DNA of 64,000 bases, from contig DAIMDW010000001.1 in assembly GCA_036725605.1 (NCBI GenBank), positions 616,863-680,862 of the forward strand, written 5' to 3'. Below the pieces are notes generated by a model. The model worked only from the letters and a program-made list of their open reading frames with translations, was not told the origin of the DNA and searched no databases. The translations under genes and the position numbers were made by a program. The first letter of the stretch is position 1, and every line of letters begins with the position of its first letter. The DNA comes from CALBTQ01 sp036725605. Its GTDB lineage: Bacteria; Lernaellota; Lernaellaia; Lernaellales; Lernaellaceae. Below, in pieces: positions 25,932-35,041 of the stretch.

Positions 25932-28058
25932 GTGGGCAACGTTTTTAGTAAATTCGTTTCGTGGTTGATTCGCTCCCACGCCTTCTTCATCGGCGCGGGC
26001 TACCTGGCGTTGATCGTCTTCGATTTCTTCTCGTCCACCATCGTTTCCAACGGCGGCCCTTCCCTCGCCCAACTGGCCGTGTTCGGGCTGTTCGTGTTCT
26101 TCACCGCCTGGCGGCTGGCCTACGCGACGCTCTCGGAGGCGGCGATCTTCAGCGGGCCCACGCGCATCGAGCTGTCGCTGTTGATCATGCTGATTGCCCT
26201 GACGGTCATCCAGGCCACGGGCGGCATCGCCGGACCGCTGTTCCCCACGTTTTATCTGCTGACCGGCCTGACCGTGGCCTTCACCGGTTTTCCGGCCGGG
26301 CTGTTGCTCACGTTCATCGGGCTGGGCGCGCTGGCGCTCAACGCCTGGTGGCTCAATACGCTGTTGACCGCCTGGCACAACTTCGCCACGGCCATCGGGC
26401 TGAGCCTGGTGTTCACGCTGACGATCGGACTGTACATCAAGGTGGCGCGCGAGCGCGTGCAGCGGGCGCAGCGGACGCTGTACCGCCTGACCAGCGACGC
26501 GGAGGAACTGGCGCGGCGGCGGGACATCGACGTGAGCGCGCTGAGCAAAGAGGAAGTGACCAAGGCCGACGTGGGCGCGCTGATTCAGATCGACCGGCTG
26601 CTGGGCGACATGGCCGAGATCGCCAAACGGGCGATGGTGGCGCACACGTGCCTGATCGCCTTTACCAACGAGGAGCACAACGCGCTGATCGTGCGGGCGA
26701 TCTCCTCGGAGGAAAAACCGCCGCGCGACGCGATGGGCGACGATATTTCCGACACGGCGCTGATGAAGGTCGTCACCGAGCAGACGAGTCTGGCGATCGA
26801 GGACATCGGGCGTTTTTCGCGGCAGCGGCGCCACCGGCCGTGGGGCGCGCCGCCACGCGCGGTGCTGGCCGTGCCGCTGTACGAGCACAACCGGATCGTC
26901 GGCGTGCTGGCGGTCGATCATCGCCGCCCCTACCACTTCGCGCTGGAGGAGGAACAGTTCCTGGAGCGCATGGCCCGCCTGGCGGTGGACGCGGTGAACC
27001 GCGAGCGCGAGGTGCGGCACATCGCGGCGGAGAAGATCGAAATCTACGCTTTCTACGACATCATCAAGAAGCTCGGCTCGTCGATCGACCTGGAGACGGT
27101 CAGCCGCGTGATTCTGGAATCGGGCCAGGCGATCATGCCCTACGACTACAGCGTGCTGGTGCGCGTGGACACCGACCTGGGCACGGGGCTGGTGCAGGCG
27201 GTGGCCGGACTGGATCCGGACAAGTGGCTGGGCGCGACCTTCAAGATCAACGAAAGCCTCGTCGGCTGGGTCGTGGGCGCGAAGAACTATTTGCATTATC
27301 CGCGCCTGCGCGAGCGCCTGGGCAAGATGGAACGCCGGCGGCCGGTGATCGGCAACGAACTGCCGATGAAGGGGCTGGAGAGCCTGCTGTGCCTGCCGTT
27401 GATCCGGCGCAACTTCGTCACCGGCCTGCTGGTGTTCGGCGTCAAGGAGCCCGAGGCGTTCACCAGCCACGAGATCAAGCTGTTCGAGGTGCTGGCGGTG
27501 CAGGCGGCGACGGCGCTGGAAAACGCGAACGTGCACGCGGCGATGGAGCAGATGGCGACCACCGACGGTCTGACCGGCTGCTTCAACCACCGCTTCTTCC
27601 AGGAGTGGCTCGACCGCGAACTGATGCGCACCAAGCGCATTCCGATCAAGATCAGCCTGGTGATCGCCGACATCGATCACTTCAAGAACGTCAACGACAC
27701 CTACGGGCATCCGGTGGGGGACATGGTGCTGCGGACCGTCTCGCGGCTGCTGCGCACCAGCGTGCGGCAAAACGACCTGGCGGCGCGTTACGGCGGCGAG
27801 GAATTCGCGCTGGTGCTGCTGGGCACCGACGAAAAAGGCGCGATCAAATTCGCCAACCGCGTGCGCAAGGAGATCGCCGAGGCGGTGACGGAGTATCCGA
27901 GCGGCAAGCTGCAGGTGACCGTGAGCATGGGCGTGGCGACGTTCCCCGACAACGCCGACCAGAAACAGGCGCTGATCGACCTGGCCGACCAGGCGCTGTA
28001 CGCGGCCAAGCAAGGCGGCCGCAACCGCGTGGTGCACGCGCGGGATCTGACGAAGTAA
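25932..28058 (+). CDS. membrane GAF-GGDEF diguanylate cyclase
   Basis: 708 residues from a GTG immediately after the ftsB-like stop. About six transmembrane helices (to residue 175) are followed by a coiled segment, two GAF-like sensor domains (about 215-345 and 375-530) and a GGDEF domain. The active-site loop is GGEEF (residues 621-625), which supports c-di-GMP synthesis from two GTP. An RxxD inhibitory site (RQND) sits five residues before it, so product inhibition is expected. Coupling to a divisome gene suggests, without proof, a link between envelope growth and c-di-GMP. Confidence 0.9.
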   Translation: MGNVFSKFVSWLIRSHAFFIGAGYLALIVFDFFSSTIVSNGGPSLAQLAVFGLFVFFTAWRLAYATLSEAAIFSGPTRIELSLLIMLIALTVIQATGGIAGPLFPTFYLLTGLTVAFTGFPAGLLLTFIGLGALALNAWWLNTLLTAWHNFATAIGLSLVFTLTIGLYIKVARERVQRAQRTLYRLTSDAEELARRRDIDVSALSKEEVTKADVGALIQIDRLLGDMAEIAKRAMVAHTCLIAFTNEEHNALIVRAISSEEKPPRDAMGDDISDTALMKVVTEQTSLAIEDIGRFSRQRRHRPWGAPPRAVLAVPLYEHNRIVGVLAVDHRRPYHFALEEEQFLERMARLAVDAVNREREVRHIAAEKIEIYAFYDIIKKLGSSIDLETVSRVILESGQAIMPYDYSVLVRVDTDLGTGLVQAVAGLDPDKWLGATFKINESLVGWVVGAKNYLHYPRLRERLGKMERRRPVIGNELPMKGLESLLCLPLIRRNFVTGLLVFGVKEPEAFTSHEIKLFEVLAVQAATALENANVHAAMEQMATTDGLTGCFNHRFFQEWLDRELMRTKRIPIKISLVIADIDHFKNVNDTYGHPVGDMVLRTVSRLLRTSVRQNDLAARYGGEEFALVLLGTDEKGAIKFANRVRKEIAEAVTEYPSGKLQVTVSMGVATFPDNADQKQALIDLADQALYAAKQGGRNRVVHARDLTK

Positions 28059-28066
28059 TTATTCGC

Positions 28067-28387
28067 TTATTTCTGCGCCCACTTGATCAGCGCGTAGTGC
28101 GCGCGCTCGAGGCGGCTGTGTTCGCGTCCGCGCTTGCGGGCATGATCCAGGGCGGCCGACCAACTGAAGCCGAGGGCCAGGCCGATGCCCAACACGACCA
28201 GCGCCCACTGCCATTTCCACAGCCAGAAGACGACCGCCGCGCCGACCAATCCCAGCAGGTGCGGCCACAATTCGAACAGCCACAACGGCACGTTGCGGAA
28301 GGCGATCTTGAGCACGGCAAACGCCACCACGGCCAAGGTCAGGCCGATGGCCACATAGAACAAAAGGTGCAAGGCATCGAAATCCAT
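28067..28387 (-). CDS. small membrane protein, unknown function
   Basis: 106 residues from the ATG at 28387. Three hydrophobic segments (MDFDALHLLFYVAIGLTLAV..., WLFELWPHLLGLVGAAVVFWLW, WALVVLGIGLALGFSW) and a basic C-terminal helix (HARKRGREHSRLERAHYALIKWAQK). I do not recognise it. Upstream in-frame codons to 28549 overlap the divergent gene and are dismissed. Confidence 0.6.
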   Translation of the reverse strand: MDFDALHLLFYVAIGLTLAVVAFAVLKIAFRNVPLWLFELWPHLLGLVGAAVVFWLWKWQWALVVLGIGLALGFSWSAALDHARKRGREHSRLERAHYALIKWAQK

Positions 28388-28478
28388 CGCGCGCCCTTTC
28401 CCGTGCGGATCGTTTGTTGTATTTTCCCGTAGGCCATTTATAACGAATCCAACAACGATTTCCAAGGAGCGAAAGGTT

Positions 28479-28892
28479 TTGCCGGCAAACGACCGAACGA
28501 ACATTCCGGCGGCGCAATTGGCGGACGGCGGACGGTTGGAAAACCACATGTTTTATCGCGCGGACTTTCCCGACGATCCGCGCGCCGCCACGTTCGTTCG
28601 CTGCCGCTTCAAGCAAAACAATTTCGCCGGCTGCGCCTTGCGCGAAACCGTTTTCGAACGCTGCCGCTTTACGCAAAACGTGTTCAACGGCGCCGACCTG
28701 CGCGGCACGCGGTTCATTCGCTGTCGCGGACTGCGCCCGGCGGAGATCGCCCTGCTGGAACAAAGCGGCGCGCTGATCGACAAACCGCGACGCGCGCTCT
28801 GGGGCCCGCTGTTGTTGGGCGCGGTCCTGGCGGCGGGCGTTTTCCTATTGGCCGGCGGCTGGTCGCGGCTGAAGGCCCTGCTCATTTTTTGA
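28479..28892 (+). CDS. pentapeptide-repeat-like protein with C-terminal membrane helix
   Basis: 137 residues from a TTG at 28479 preceded by AAGGAG. The middle (about 24-85) shows A(D/N)F/L-x-x repeats such as YRADF, NNFAGCALRETVFERCRF and NVFNGADLRGTRF, typical of a short right-handed quadrilateral helix. A single hydrophobic helix (LLLGAVLAAGVFLLAGG) follows near residue 110. Function unknown. Confidence 0.6.
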   Translation: MPANDRTNIPAAQLADGGRLENHMFYRADFPDDPRAATFVRCRFKQNNFAGCALRETVFERCRFTQNVFNGADLRGTRFIRCRGLRPAEIALLEQSGALIDKPRRALWGPLLLGAVLAAGVFLLAGGWSRLKALLIF

Positions 28893-29227
28893 TTGTCCAT
28901 TCCGGTTTCACGGTTAGATAAAAACGCGATTGGTTTTGTCCAAACACACCTTTGGCTTCGCCAAAAGTGTGGCACACGACAAAATGACCGTCTTTCCGTG
29001 TGCCATAGTTTTCGCCGTTAGGCGAAAGCTGTGCTCGTGAACAAACGAACACGACTCCGCCGCCCTAAAGGGTTTGTAAAAATTTGATCATTCACTCCTG
29101 GGGCTTACCTTCTTTCGCCTCTGACGAGGCTTAAGGCATCCGGCAACCCATTTCTCGCTGGTCTCTTTCAACGGAGATTTGACCCATCGGGTTGGAAATG
29201 GCACACTCCCGCCTTCGGGAGGCCTTC
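28893..29227. repeat. non-coding REP-like hairpin cluster
   Basis: About 335 bases with no gene. Several hairpins of one style are present: CACACC-TTTGGC-TTC-GCCAAA (28945-28969), TTTTCGCC-GTTA-GGCGAAA (28999-29028) and CACTCCCGCC-TTCGGGAGG (29203-29224), each flanked by GTGTG/CACAC-type bases. They look like repetitive extragenic palindromes; the last one runs into the sulfatase start region. Confidence 0.55.
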
Positions 29228-31207
29228 GTGACTGACGAGAGAAAATTCGCCGTTTTGCATCCGCTGCAACGCATTCACCTGGCGAGCATCGGCGCCACGC
29301 TGACCGCGACGATCTTTGCGGCGCTCAACGCGGCGTTCAGCGGCGAGCTGTTCATGGCGCGCTTTACCGACGCGCTGTGGCTCAACAAGATCCTGCAAAC
29401 GCTGTTCGTCTTCGCTCATTACACGGTGTTGTTTTACGCGGTGACCGCGCTGCCGGCGGCGCTCGGCCTGCCGCTGAAAAAGGTGCTGCGCTACGCGATC
29501 AACCGCCCCTACCCCGACCGCGACCGCGCGCCGCAACTGACGGCCATCGGCCTGGCCTTCGGCCTGAGCCTCGGGCTGCTGGCCCTGACGCGCATCAAGA
29601 TGGCGACCAAATTCTGGGAAGAATCGGAAACGCCGTTGTACGTCACCAACCTCAAATACACGAGCGGAGCCATCGGGCTGTCGTTACTGATCTGGCTGGT
29701 GCTGCGCTTCGCGTTGAAGTACGTGCCCGCGCGCCCCCGACGGTTCTTCAACCGTGCCGGTTACGCGCTGATGATCGTCTGCCTCGCGCTGATCGCGCTG
29801 GGGCAAACGTGGCCGATACGGCATCCCGCCGGCGAGGTGGCCGTGGTCGGTCAGGCGAGCGCCGACGCCCCGAACATTTTGTTGATCACCATCGACACGC
29901 TGCGGGCCGATCGGCTGGAGCCCTACGGCGCAACGGGATTGAAAACGCCGGCCGCCGCGCAATTGGCGCGGGAAGGCGCGGTGTACGAACACGCGTTGGC
30001 GCCCAGCCCGTGGACGGGCCCGAGTTTCGCGACGATCCACTCCGGGCAGTATCCGAGCGCGCTGCGGCTGACGAAGGTCTGCACGCTCTACGGTTCGTAT
30101 CCGACGCTGGCCGAGCATCTGGCGGCGCACGGTTATCGCACCGAGGCGGTGGTGACCAATCCGTTTTTGCAGGCGGAACTGGCCTTCGATCGCGGCTTCA
30201 ACTATTACGAGCACACCGGCTCGCCGCGGTGGCTGGAGCCGATTCAGGGTTCGCTGATCGCCAAGGCGATCGCGCTGTGGTTCTACGGCGGCTACGACGA
30301 TTACAGCGCGAAGGTCATGACCGATCGGACGATCAAGCGCCTGCCGAAGCTGCGCGACCGGCGGTTCTTCCTCTGGGTGCACTACATGGACGTGCACATG
30401 CCCTACCAAAGCCACGAGGAAAGCAAAGACGATTGGGAAATGGGCTTCGGCTACGAGGGCCCGTTCAAAAAGATGTTCTGGGATTTTAAGGCGGTGCGCA
30501 ACGGTTCGCTGGAGCTGACCGACGCGGACCGTAAGCAGATCAAGCACCTGTACGACCAGGGCGTGGCCTTTGCCGACAAGCACATTCTGCGGCTGCTCAA
30601 GGCGCTGGACAAACAGGGGCTGCGCGAAAACACGCTGGTGATCTACACGTCGGACCACGGCGAGGAGTTGTTCGACCACGGCGGCATCGAGCACGGCCAC
30701 ACGCTGTTTCAAGAGCTGTTGCACATTCCGCTGCTCATGCGCTGGCCGGGGCGCATCGCGGCGGGATCGCGCATCGCCGAACCGGTCAGTCTGATCGATC
30801 TGCTGCCGACCTTCGCCCACGCGGCCGGAACGACGCCGCCGGAAAATCTGCCGGGGCTGGACATCCTCGGCGAGTTGCCGGCCGACCGCACGTTGTATGC
30901 GGAGAATATGCTCTACGGGCCGCAGTTCAAAGCGATGGTGAAAAACAACGTCAAACTGGCGCACGACCCGACCGGGCTGCCGCGCTTTTTGTTCGATCTC
31001 GCGGCCGATCCGCAGGAGCGCACCAACATCATCGACGATCGGCCGGAGCTGGTGGTCGAGCTGCACGACGAATACAACCAATGGCAGGTGCACAACATGC
31101 AGTTGTCCGAAATCCTGGTCGGCGACATCATGGCCGCGGTCAACCTGCCCGAAGACCTCAAGTCGCGCTTGTTCTCGCTGGGCTATACGGCGGGCGGCGG
31201 CGAATAA
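29228..31207 (+). CDS. sulfatase/phosphoglycerol-transferase-like membrane enzyme
   Basis: 659 residues from the GTG at 29228, five bases after GGGAGG; in-frame starts at 29192 and 29198 lie inside a repeat hairpin. About five N-terminal helices (to residue 200) anchor an extracytoplasmic alkaline-phosphatase-fold domain: NILLITIDTLRADRL (metal Asp), SPWTGPSFATIHSG (nucleophile position Thr, no CxPSR formylglycine motif), and TSDHGEELFDHGG (metal Asp/His). This resembles LTA-synthase- or phosphoethanolamine-transferase-type enzymes rather than a true sulfatase. The substrate is unknown. Confidence 0.8.
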   Translation: MTDERKFAVLHPLQRIHLASIGATLTATIFAALNAAFSGELFMARFTDALWLNKILQTLFVFAHYTVLFYAVTALPAALGLPLKKVLRYAINRPYPDRDRAPQLTAIGLAFGLSLGLLALTRIKMATKFWEESETPLYVTNLKYTSGAIGLSLLIWLVLRFALKYVPARPRRFFNRAGYALMIVCLALIALGQTWPIRHPAGEVAVVGQASADAPNILLITIDTLRADRLEPYGATGLKTPAAAQLAREGAVYEHALAPSPWTGPSFATIHSGQYPSALRLTKVCTLYGSYPTLAEHLAAHGYRTEAVVTNPFLQAELAFDRGFNYYEHTGSPRWLEPIQGSLIAKAIALWFYGGYDDYSAKVMTDRTIKRLPKLRDRRFFLWVHYMDVHMPYQSHEESKDDWEMGFGYEGPFKKMFWDFKAVRNGSLELTDADRKQIKHLYDQGVAFADKHILRLLKALDKQGLRENTLVIYTSDHGEELFDHGGIEHGHTLFQELLHIPLLMRWPGRIAAGSRIAEPVSLIDLLPTFAHAAGTTPPENLPGLDILGELPADRTLYAENMLYGPQFKAMVKNNVKLAHDPTGLPRFLFDLAADPQERTNIIDDRPELVVELHDEYNQWQVHNMQLSEILVGDIMAAVNLPEDLKSRLFSLGYTAGGGE

Positions 31208-31258
31208 TCAATCCGGAAGAAATTCTCCGAGCGCTTCCCACACGGCGGCGAGGCCGTG
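31187..31258. repeat. 72-bp direct repeat, left copy, with a relic of the engB 3' end
   Basis: Matches 31657-31728 with two mismatches (31221 region). It joins the last codons of the sulfatase-like gene to sequence that, on the minus strand, encodes KHGLAAVWEALGEFLPD, close to the EngB C-terminus. The offset between copies is 470 bp and the interval holds copy B of the dispersed repeat. Confidence 0.85.
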
Positions 31259-31286
31259 TTTTCCCGCCTTCCGCGCACCCTGTTTT

Positions 31287-31653
31287 CTATAGGGTATTCC
31301 GAGAAGAAAACCGGACGAAGTTGAAAAACGTTGAAATGGATCTCTGCGTCGGATCGTCAAGCCCGCAGGGCGCAGGTCAGTAGCGAAGGGCGTCAGCCCT
31401 GGCATAACATGACGCAAAAAGAAGAAAACCCCAACGGGGTGCAGGTGATGCTCGCCTTTGGCGGAACAGCCGATCGTTTTCAACGCATACGCAAATCACC
31501 GTGGCCGATCTGATGCGAATTATCAAAGTTTCCTTCGCCCCTCCGGGGCTTGTCGGCTCTGGGTGGACCGTGATTTCCAGGGCTATCGCCCTTCGCTACT
31601 GACCATCCGCCCCTCCGGGGCTAATCGGCTCCAGGTGTCCCGATTCGAAAGTC
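31287..31653 (-). repeat. dispersed palindrome-rich repeat, copy B
   Basis: Homologous to 10241-10585 in opposite orientation along its full length, from CTATAGGGTATTCCGAGAAG through AACCGGACGAAG, AAGCCCGCAGGGCGCAGGTC and AGTAGCGAAGGGCGTCAGCC to GGTGTCCCGATTCGAAAGTC. Contains several short hairpins (ACCCCAACGGGGT, GCCCCTCCGGGGC twice). No conserved frame. Confidence 0.8.
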
Positions 31654-31656
31654 AGG

Positions 31657-31728
31657 ACGGCGGGCGGCGGCGAATAATCAATCCGGAAGATATTTTCCGA
31701 GCGCTTCCCACACGGCGGCGAGGCCGTG
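31657..31728. repeat. 72-bp direct repeat, right copy
   Basis: Right-hand partner of 31187-31258. Its right part is the true 3' end of engB (stop at 31678); its first bases repeat the last codons of the sulfatase-like gene (GGCGGGCGGCGGCGAATAA). Confidence 0.85.
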
Positions 31729-32262
31729 CTTTTTTTCCGCGCTGGTCACGAGCATTCGTTCGATGGGCAGGTCGATTTCGCGGCTGATGGCGCGGATCTG
31801 ATCGCGGCGCACGTTGCCCTTGAGCTTGTCGGCCTTGGTGAAGACCAGCAAATACGGCTTGTGCACGGCGTCGAGGTAATCGATCAACTGCCGGTCCATC
31901 TCCAGCACGCCGCGTCGCAGGTCGACGAGGATGACCACGCAGACCAGGTTGTCGCGCTGGCCGAGGTAGGTTTCGATCATCCGCCCCCAGGCTTCCTGCT
32001 CGGACTTGGAGACCTTCGCCCACCCGTAGCCCGGCAGGTCGACCAGCATGAAACGATCGTCGATGCTGAAGAAGTTGATCAGCCGCGTCTTGCCCGGCTT
32101 CTGCCCGACCTTGGCCAGTTTGCGCACGCCGACCAGCGCGTTGATCAGCGTGCTCTTGCCCACGTTGCTGCGCCCGGCGAAGGCGATCTCGGGCATCGTC
32201 GGCGGCGGGTAACCGTTGGGCTTGACCGCGCTGGTGACGAAGGTGGCGTGGTGCACTTGCAT
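31678..32262 (-). CDS. engB: ribosome biogenesis GTPase EngB/YsxC
   Basis: 194 residues. The G1 motif GRSNVGKST begins at residue 30, G3 is DLPGYGWA, G4 is TKAD, and the family signature KPGKTRLINFF is present. EngB assists late assembly of the large ribosomal subunit. The start is 4 bases after the ccsA stop, so it ends the resB-ccsA-engB unit. Confidence 0.95.
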   Translation of the reverse strand: MQVHHATFVTSAVKPNGYPPPTMPEIAFAGRSNVGKSTLINALVGVRKLAKVGQKPGKTRLINFFSIDDRFMLVDLPGYGWAKVSKSEQEAWGRMIETYLGQRDNLVCVVILVDLRRGVLEMDRQLIDYLDAVHKPYLLVFTKADKLKGNVRRDQIRAISREIDLPIERMLVTSAEKKHGLAAVWEALGKYLPD

Positions 32263-32266
32263 AATT

Positions 32267-33565
32267 TTATCCCGTGGCGTAGGCGTGCAGACCCGACAGC
32301 AACAGGTTGACGCCCAGGTAAGTGAAGACCACCGAGACGAAGCCGATGACCGCGATGATCATGCTGCGCCGCCCCTGCCAGCCCTGGGTCAGGCGCGTGT
32401 GCAGGTACAACAGGTAAATGCCCCAGGTGACCAGGCTGGCCGTTTCCTTCGGATCCCAGCCCCAGTAGCGCCCCCAGGCCTTGTTGGCCCAGATCGCGCC
32501 GGTGATGATCACCAGGGTCATCAGCGGAAAGCCGATCATGATCGTGTTGTAGGTAAGCCGGTCGATGATCTTCACCTCGGGCAAAGCGTTGAGGATCGCC
32601 TCGTAGCGCAGGTGGAAGATCACGACCATCAGGCTCATCAGCCAGGCGATGACGAGCATGGCGAAGGCGTACGGATTGTTGCCCAGGTGCGCATGCGGCA
32701 CGCGGTGCGTCTGCACGAGCAGCCAGATCAGGGCGGCGGTCATTACGCCGAAAACGACGAGAAATAAAGTGAACGCCAGCGACGACGTTTCGTTCTTCTT
32801 CCGGACGATATCGCTTACCGATTGAATGAACGCCGCCAACGCCGCAAGCATCGCCAGCAACAGCAACGGACCGACGCCGGGCAGCGGGACCTTGCCGGTG
32901 TGCACGCCCATGCCGGTCATCTCCGGCAGGTCGAAATAAAAATTCGCCGCGGGCAACACCGCGCCGCGACTGGCGGCCAGCACGGCGAAGATCACGAAAG
33001 CCGACGCCGTAACCAGGAACCACTTGAGACTGACGCGATCCTTCAAGAAGAAAAGCACGGCGAAGGCGAAGGCCGCCAGAAACGCCGCGTAGCCGATGCT
33101 GGCGACGGCCACGTGCAGGTGCAGCCAGATCGACTGCAACGCGGGCACCAGCGGTTCGATTTCCTTGCTGGGTGAGAGGCTGGCCAGGCCCATGGTCACG
33201 CAGGCCAGCGGCACGATGAAGGCGCCGGCGAGGCGGATTTTGTATTTCCATTCGACGAACAGGTAGAAAACGACGATGCCCCAGGCGAAGAAAACCAGCG
33301 ATTCGTAAAGGTTCGTGAACGGCGGATGATCCCACCCGGCGGCCACCCAACGCAAAATGAGCGCCAGGGTCATCGACAGCGCGGCGACCGACGAAGCGCC
33401 GAAACCGATCTTCCACCACACGTCCTTGCGCGCGGCCAGGTAGATCATGTAGGCGGCGGTGGCCAGCAGGAAAAGCATAAACGCCAGATCGAAACCGGCG
33501 ACGCTGGTGGCGTAGGCCGTGCCGCTGGTCAGTCCGGCGACGGTATCGCGAAGCAAGGCTATCAT
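32267..33565 (-). CDS. ccsA: cytochrome c biogenesis protein CcsA/ResC
   Basis: 432 residues with about a dozen hydrophobic helices. The heme-handling WWD-type motif WGRYWGWDPKE is near residue 340, and conserved His residues occur in nearby loops (LHLHVAVAS, HLRYEA). With ResB it forms the System II heme exporter/ligase that attaches heme to apocytochrome c in the periplasm. The ATG at 33565 overlaps the resB stop (ATGA). Confidence 0.93.
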   Translation of the reverse strand: MIALLRDTVAGLTSGTAYATSVAGFDLAFMLFLLATAAYMIYLAARKDVWWKIGFGASSVAALSMTLALILRWVAAGWDHPPFTNLYESLVFFAWGIVVFYLFVEWKYKIRLAGAFIVPLACVTMGLASLSPSKEIEPLVPALQSIWLHLHVAVASIGYAAFLAAFAFAVLFFLKDRVSLKWFLVTASAFVIFAVLAASRGAVLPAANFYFDLPEMTGMGVHTGKVPLPGVGPLLLLAMLAALAAFIQSVSDIVRKKNETSSLAFTLFLVVFGVMTAALIWLLVQTHRVPHAHLGNNPYAFAMLVIAWLMSLMVVIFHLRYEAILNALPEVKIIDRLTYNTIMIGFPLMTLVIITGAIWANKAWGRYWGWDPKETASLVTWGIYLLYLHTRLTQGWQGRRSMIIAVIGFVSVVFTYLGVNLLLSGLHAYATG

Positions 33566-34869
33566 CGTGACGGATTCTCCATTTCGCGCACGGTTTCCTC
33601 GAGCCACGCGCTCAGTTGCTCGCGCCGCTTGCGGGCGGTGGCGCCGATGGTCACCGTGTCGCCCGCGATGCGCACCCAGGCGCGGCGGTGGGTCGTCCAC
33701 ATCGCCCAGAAGAAGGCGAAGAAAAACAGCGCGCTGCCGATCCAGACGAACTTCACGCCCGGGTCGGCGGTGACCATCAGGCCGGTATAGAAGCCCTCGC
33801 GATGGTCGGCAAAGGCCACTTTATACGGTCCGAGCCGCGCGGGCTCGCCCTTTTCGGTCAGCCACGCGTCGTGCAGGGCGTCGCCGGCGAACACGTTAAT
33901 GTGAATCTGCAAACCCGCGTCGGTGTTGCGCGCCTTGTCGATGCGCAGACCGTCGCGCGTGCCGGGGATCGACTGGATGTGATCGAACATCACCGGCATC
34001 GTGTGCTCGTCGACGGTCAGCAGCGGAAAGGATTCGCGGCCGTAGGATGCCTGGAACAGGCGATACGGACCGATGCGCAGCGGATCGTTGACCTCGATCG
34101 TCTTGCGCCGCGTTTCCCTGCCGTTCTCGATAACGACCAGGTCGCTGCGGTAATCCTTGGGACGGCGGCCGTCGGCGTACATCTCGACTTCGAAGCGGTC
34201 GCAACGCACGTCGGCCGGCAGACGATACACCGCGCCGGCGTCGTCGGAAAAGATGTTCTGCATACCGCCTTCGGGCAGCAACAACTGGCCTTCGACGCCG
34301 AAGAGAATACGCAGCACCGCGCCGGCGATGACGAACAGGATGCTCAAATGTATCAGCACGCTGGCGTAACGGTGCAGCGGCGAGTTTTGCGCGAACAGGT
34401 GGATGACGCCGCCGCTCTCGGTGCGGGTCACCCGGCCGATGCGCCGCAACCGCTCGGCGAGAAAATCGGCCGGCTTGTCGGGCGCGACCGACGATTGCAC
34501 CGTTTGTCGAAGCGGCAAGGCGGCGAAGCCGGCATCGTCCAGCACTGCCGAGGTGCGCCGCAACTGGCGCGCGGTGCGTTGGATGAAGCGGATCGTGCAC
34601 AGCACGAGGTTGACCACCAGCAGCAGGATCAGCAGGAAAAACCAGACGCTGTGAAACACGTCCAAAAAGCCCAGCAGGTTCAGCCAATGCCACAGCGGCT
34701 CGTGCAGCTTTTCAGCCAGAACCTCCGGCTGGAGGGAAACGCCTTTTTGCGGAATGATCGTTCCGGCCAGACAGGCAAGGCTTAAAACGATGAGGGTATA
34801 AACCGTCACCTTCAAGGAGGCGAGAAAGTCCACCCAACCCTGCTTTTGACCTGCCGCCGGTTTCATCAT
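33562..34869 (-). CDS. resB: cytochrome c biogenesis protein ResB
   Basis: 435 residues. Three N-terminal helices, including WVDFLASLKVTVYTLIVLSLACLAGTIIPQ, a helix near 170 (YASVLIHLSILFVIAGAVLRILFG), a large periplasmic domain and a final helix (VWIGSALFFFAFFWAMW) give the normal ResB/Ccs1 topology. It partners CcsA in System II. Two adjacent ATGs (34869 and 34866) are both usable, with GGGAG upstream. First gene of the minus-strand unit. Confidence 0.93.
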   Translation of the reverse strand: MMKPAAGQKQGWVDFLASLKVTVYTLIVLSLACLAGTIIPQKGVSLQPEVLAEKLHEPLWHWLNLLGFLDVFHSVWFFLLILLLVVNLVLCTIRFIQRTARQLRRTSAVLDDAGFAALPLRQTVQSSVAPDKPADFLAERLRRIGRVTRTESGGVIHLFAQNSPLHRYASVLIHLSILFVIAGAVLRILFGVEGQLLLPEGGMQNIFSDDAGAVYRLPADVRCDRFEVEMYADGRRPKDYRSDLVVIENGRETRRKTIEVNDPLRIGPYRLFQASYGRESFPLLTVDEHTMPVMFDHIQSIPGTRDGLRIDKARNTDAGLQIHINVFAGDALHDAWLTEKGEPARLGPYKVAFADHREGFYTGLMVTADPGVKFVWIGSALFFFAFFWAMWTTHRRAWVRIAGDTVTIGATARKRREQLSAWLEETVREMENPSR

Positions 34870-34893
34870 TTGGCTCCCGCCGATTGTCTGGTT

Positions 34894-34923
34894 GACCTAG
34901 CACGAGACGCCGCCCAGTGTCAA
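34894..34923 (-). promoter_or_regulatory. candidate promoter for resB-ccsA-engB
   Basis: On the minus strand a perfect TTGACA (34918-34923) is followed after 18 bases by TAGGTC (34894-34899) in a GTGCTAGG context similar to the promoter at 39477. The resB start is about 25 bases further on. Confidence 0.4.
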
Positions 34924-35041
34924 GAAAGGTGACTGCAATTTCGCATGTTTGCAAAGCTTTATGGGCTTGATTCGCAAAAGGCTTCGTGATAGGTGTGAAG
35001 CAGATGACAGGCATGGTGTATGCCGGCAACGCGGAAGTCCG

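Noticed and set aside
25608..28037. 809-codon open frame on the minus strand opposite the GAF-GGDEF gene
   Set aside because: The plus-strand product has recognisable GAF and GGDEF motifs. The antisense translation is rich in His, Gln, Arg and Asp with no domain, a known effect of GC-rich third positions.
31208..31483. 91-codon minus-strand frame ending like EngB
   Set aside because: The EngB-like end comes from the 72-bp duplication; the remainder is repeat sequence.
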